A DNA stretch of 64,000 nt, taken from assembly GCA_965371805.1 (NCBI GenBank), contig CBDUZW010000002.1, positions 121,446 to 185,445 of the forward strand, read 5' to 3'. The position numbers and the translations under genes are program-made. The stretch is from JAOZTV01 sp965371805 (GTDB lineage: Bacteria > Acidobacteriota > Aminicenantia > UBA2199). This document shows, piece after piece, positions 63,914 through 64,000 of this stretch. The notes beneath the pieces are model-generated. The model made no database searches, had not been told where the DNA came from, and saw nothing but the letters and a program-made list of their open reading frames with translations. How positions within the stretch are numbered: position 1 is the first letter of the stretch; every line of letters begins with the position of its first letter.

Positions 63914-63942
63914 ATTATAATGAATCAAACCATCTTTGTAAA
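63914..63942 (-). promoter_or_regulatory. putative leaderless promoter of thpR
   Basis: On the minus strand TTTACA (63942-63937), 17-nt spacer, TATAAT (63919-63914), six bases, ATG 63907. Nearly perfect consensus. Confidence 0.65.
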
Positions 63943-64000
63943 GTAAGTGTACGAGTCCATAACATATTAGATTTAAAAGAATTTTTAATCACCATATTCG

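Overview
The window is a strongly AT-rich stretch of a diderm (Gram-negative type) bacterial chromosome. The outer-membrane evidence is a fused LptF-LptG lipopolysaccharide exporter, a TonB-dependent receptor remnant, an RlpA lipoprotein, a small beta-barrel and many lipoproteins. The mix of 6-bladed beta-propellers with a GEGPGE motif, S9 and M3 exported peptidases, an ECF/zf-HC2/DUF4097 operon, a PDZ-RsbU phosphatase and an AraC-fused Reg_prop regulator recalls Acidobacteriota/Aminicenantes-like lineages. That placement is inference only: no rRNA, tRNA or ribosomal gene is present.

Layout. 1-1.27 kb: 3' part of a group II intron (RT/maturase plus domains V-VI), lying antisense against a damaged glcD-trmO fusion (1.27-2.97 kb). 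2.98-14.85 kb: a neighbourhood linking polyamines and membrane stress: speD, a membrane cytochrome c, a Tat-exported FAD oxidoreductase with an in-frame TGA, a small membrane protein, a frameshifted propeller, a pentapeptide-repeat protein, a membrane-anchored aminopropyltransferase, and then a six-gene run (exported basic protein, DUF350, a probable winged-helix protein, DUF2170, PspA/IM30, TrkA-type K+ channel). 14.9-17.6 kb: a scrap region with a broken TonB receptor, two diverged glycosyltransferase 3' fragments and a REP-associated tyrosine transposase between them. 17.7-24 kb: lipoprotein, TPR, PpnP, RlpA, WXXGXW protein, SMUG-type glycosylase and an ECF sigma/anti-sigma/DUF4097 operon. 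24-34 kb: LptF-LptG fusion, sugar N-acyltransferase, PilZ protein with a CheX-like domain, DUF72, two-CW, GerW, thioredoxin lipoprotein, rhodanese, ferredoxin and MDR oxidoreductase. 34-43 kb: RsbU phosphatase, frameshifted PAS hybrid kinase, metallopeptidase lipoprotein and an FMN-reductase remnant. 43-64 kb: MORN and PilZ proteins, RluA-type synthase, WalJ-type hydrolase, surface proteins, TPR-peptidase, AraC-type membrane regulator, two tandem propellers with a shared upstream palindrome, S9 and M3 peptidases, RraA-like protein, VanZ-like protein and ThpR.

Two themes run through the window. First, at least ten genes without a Shine-Dalgarno sequence have a -10 hexamer ending 5-7 nt before the start codon, several with a -35 hexamer 16-18 nt further upstream. 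This suggests a large leaderless class beside ordinary Shine-Dalgarno genes. Second, four genes are broken by what look like single-base deletions (three of them in homopolymers) and two by in-frame TGA codons. These are either sequencing errors or real decay, concentrated in the first 17 kb. No CRISPR array, tRNA, rRNA or prophage was seen.
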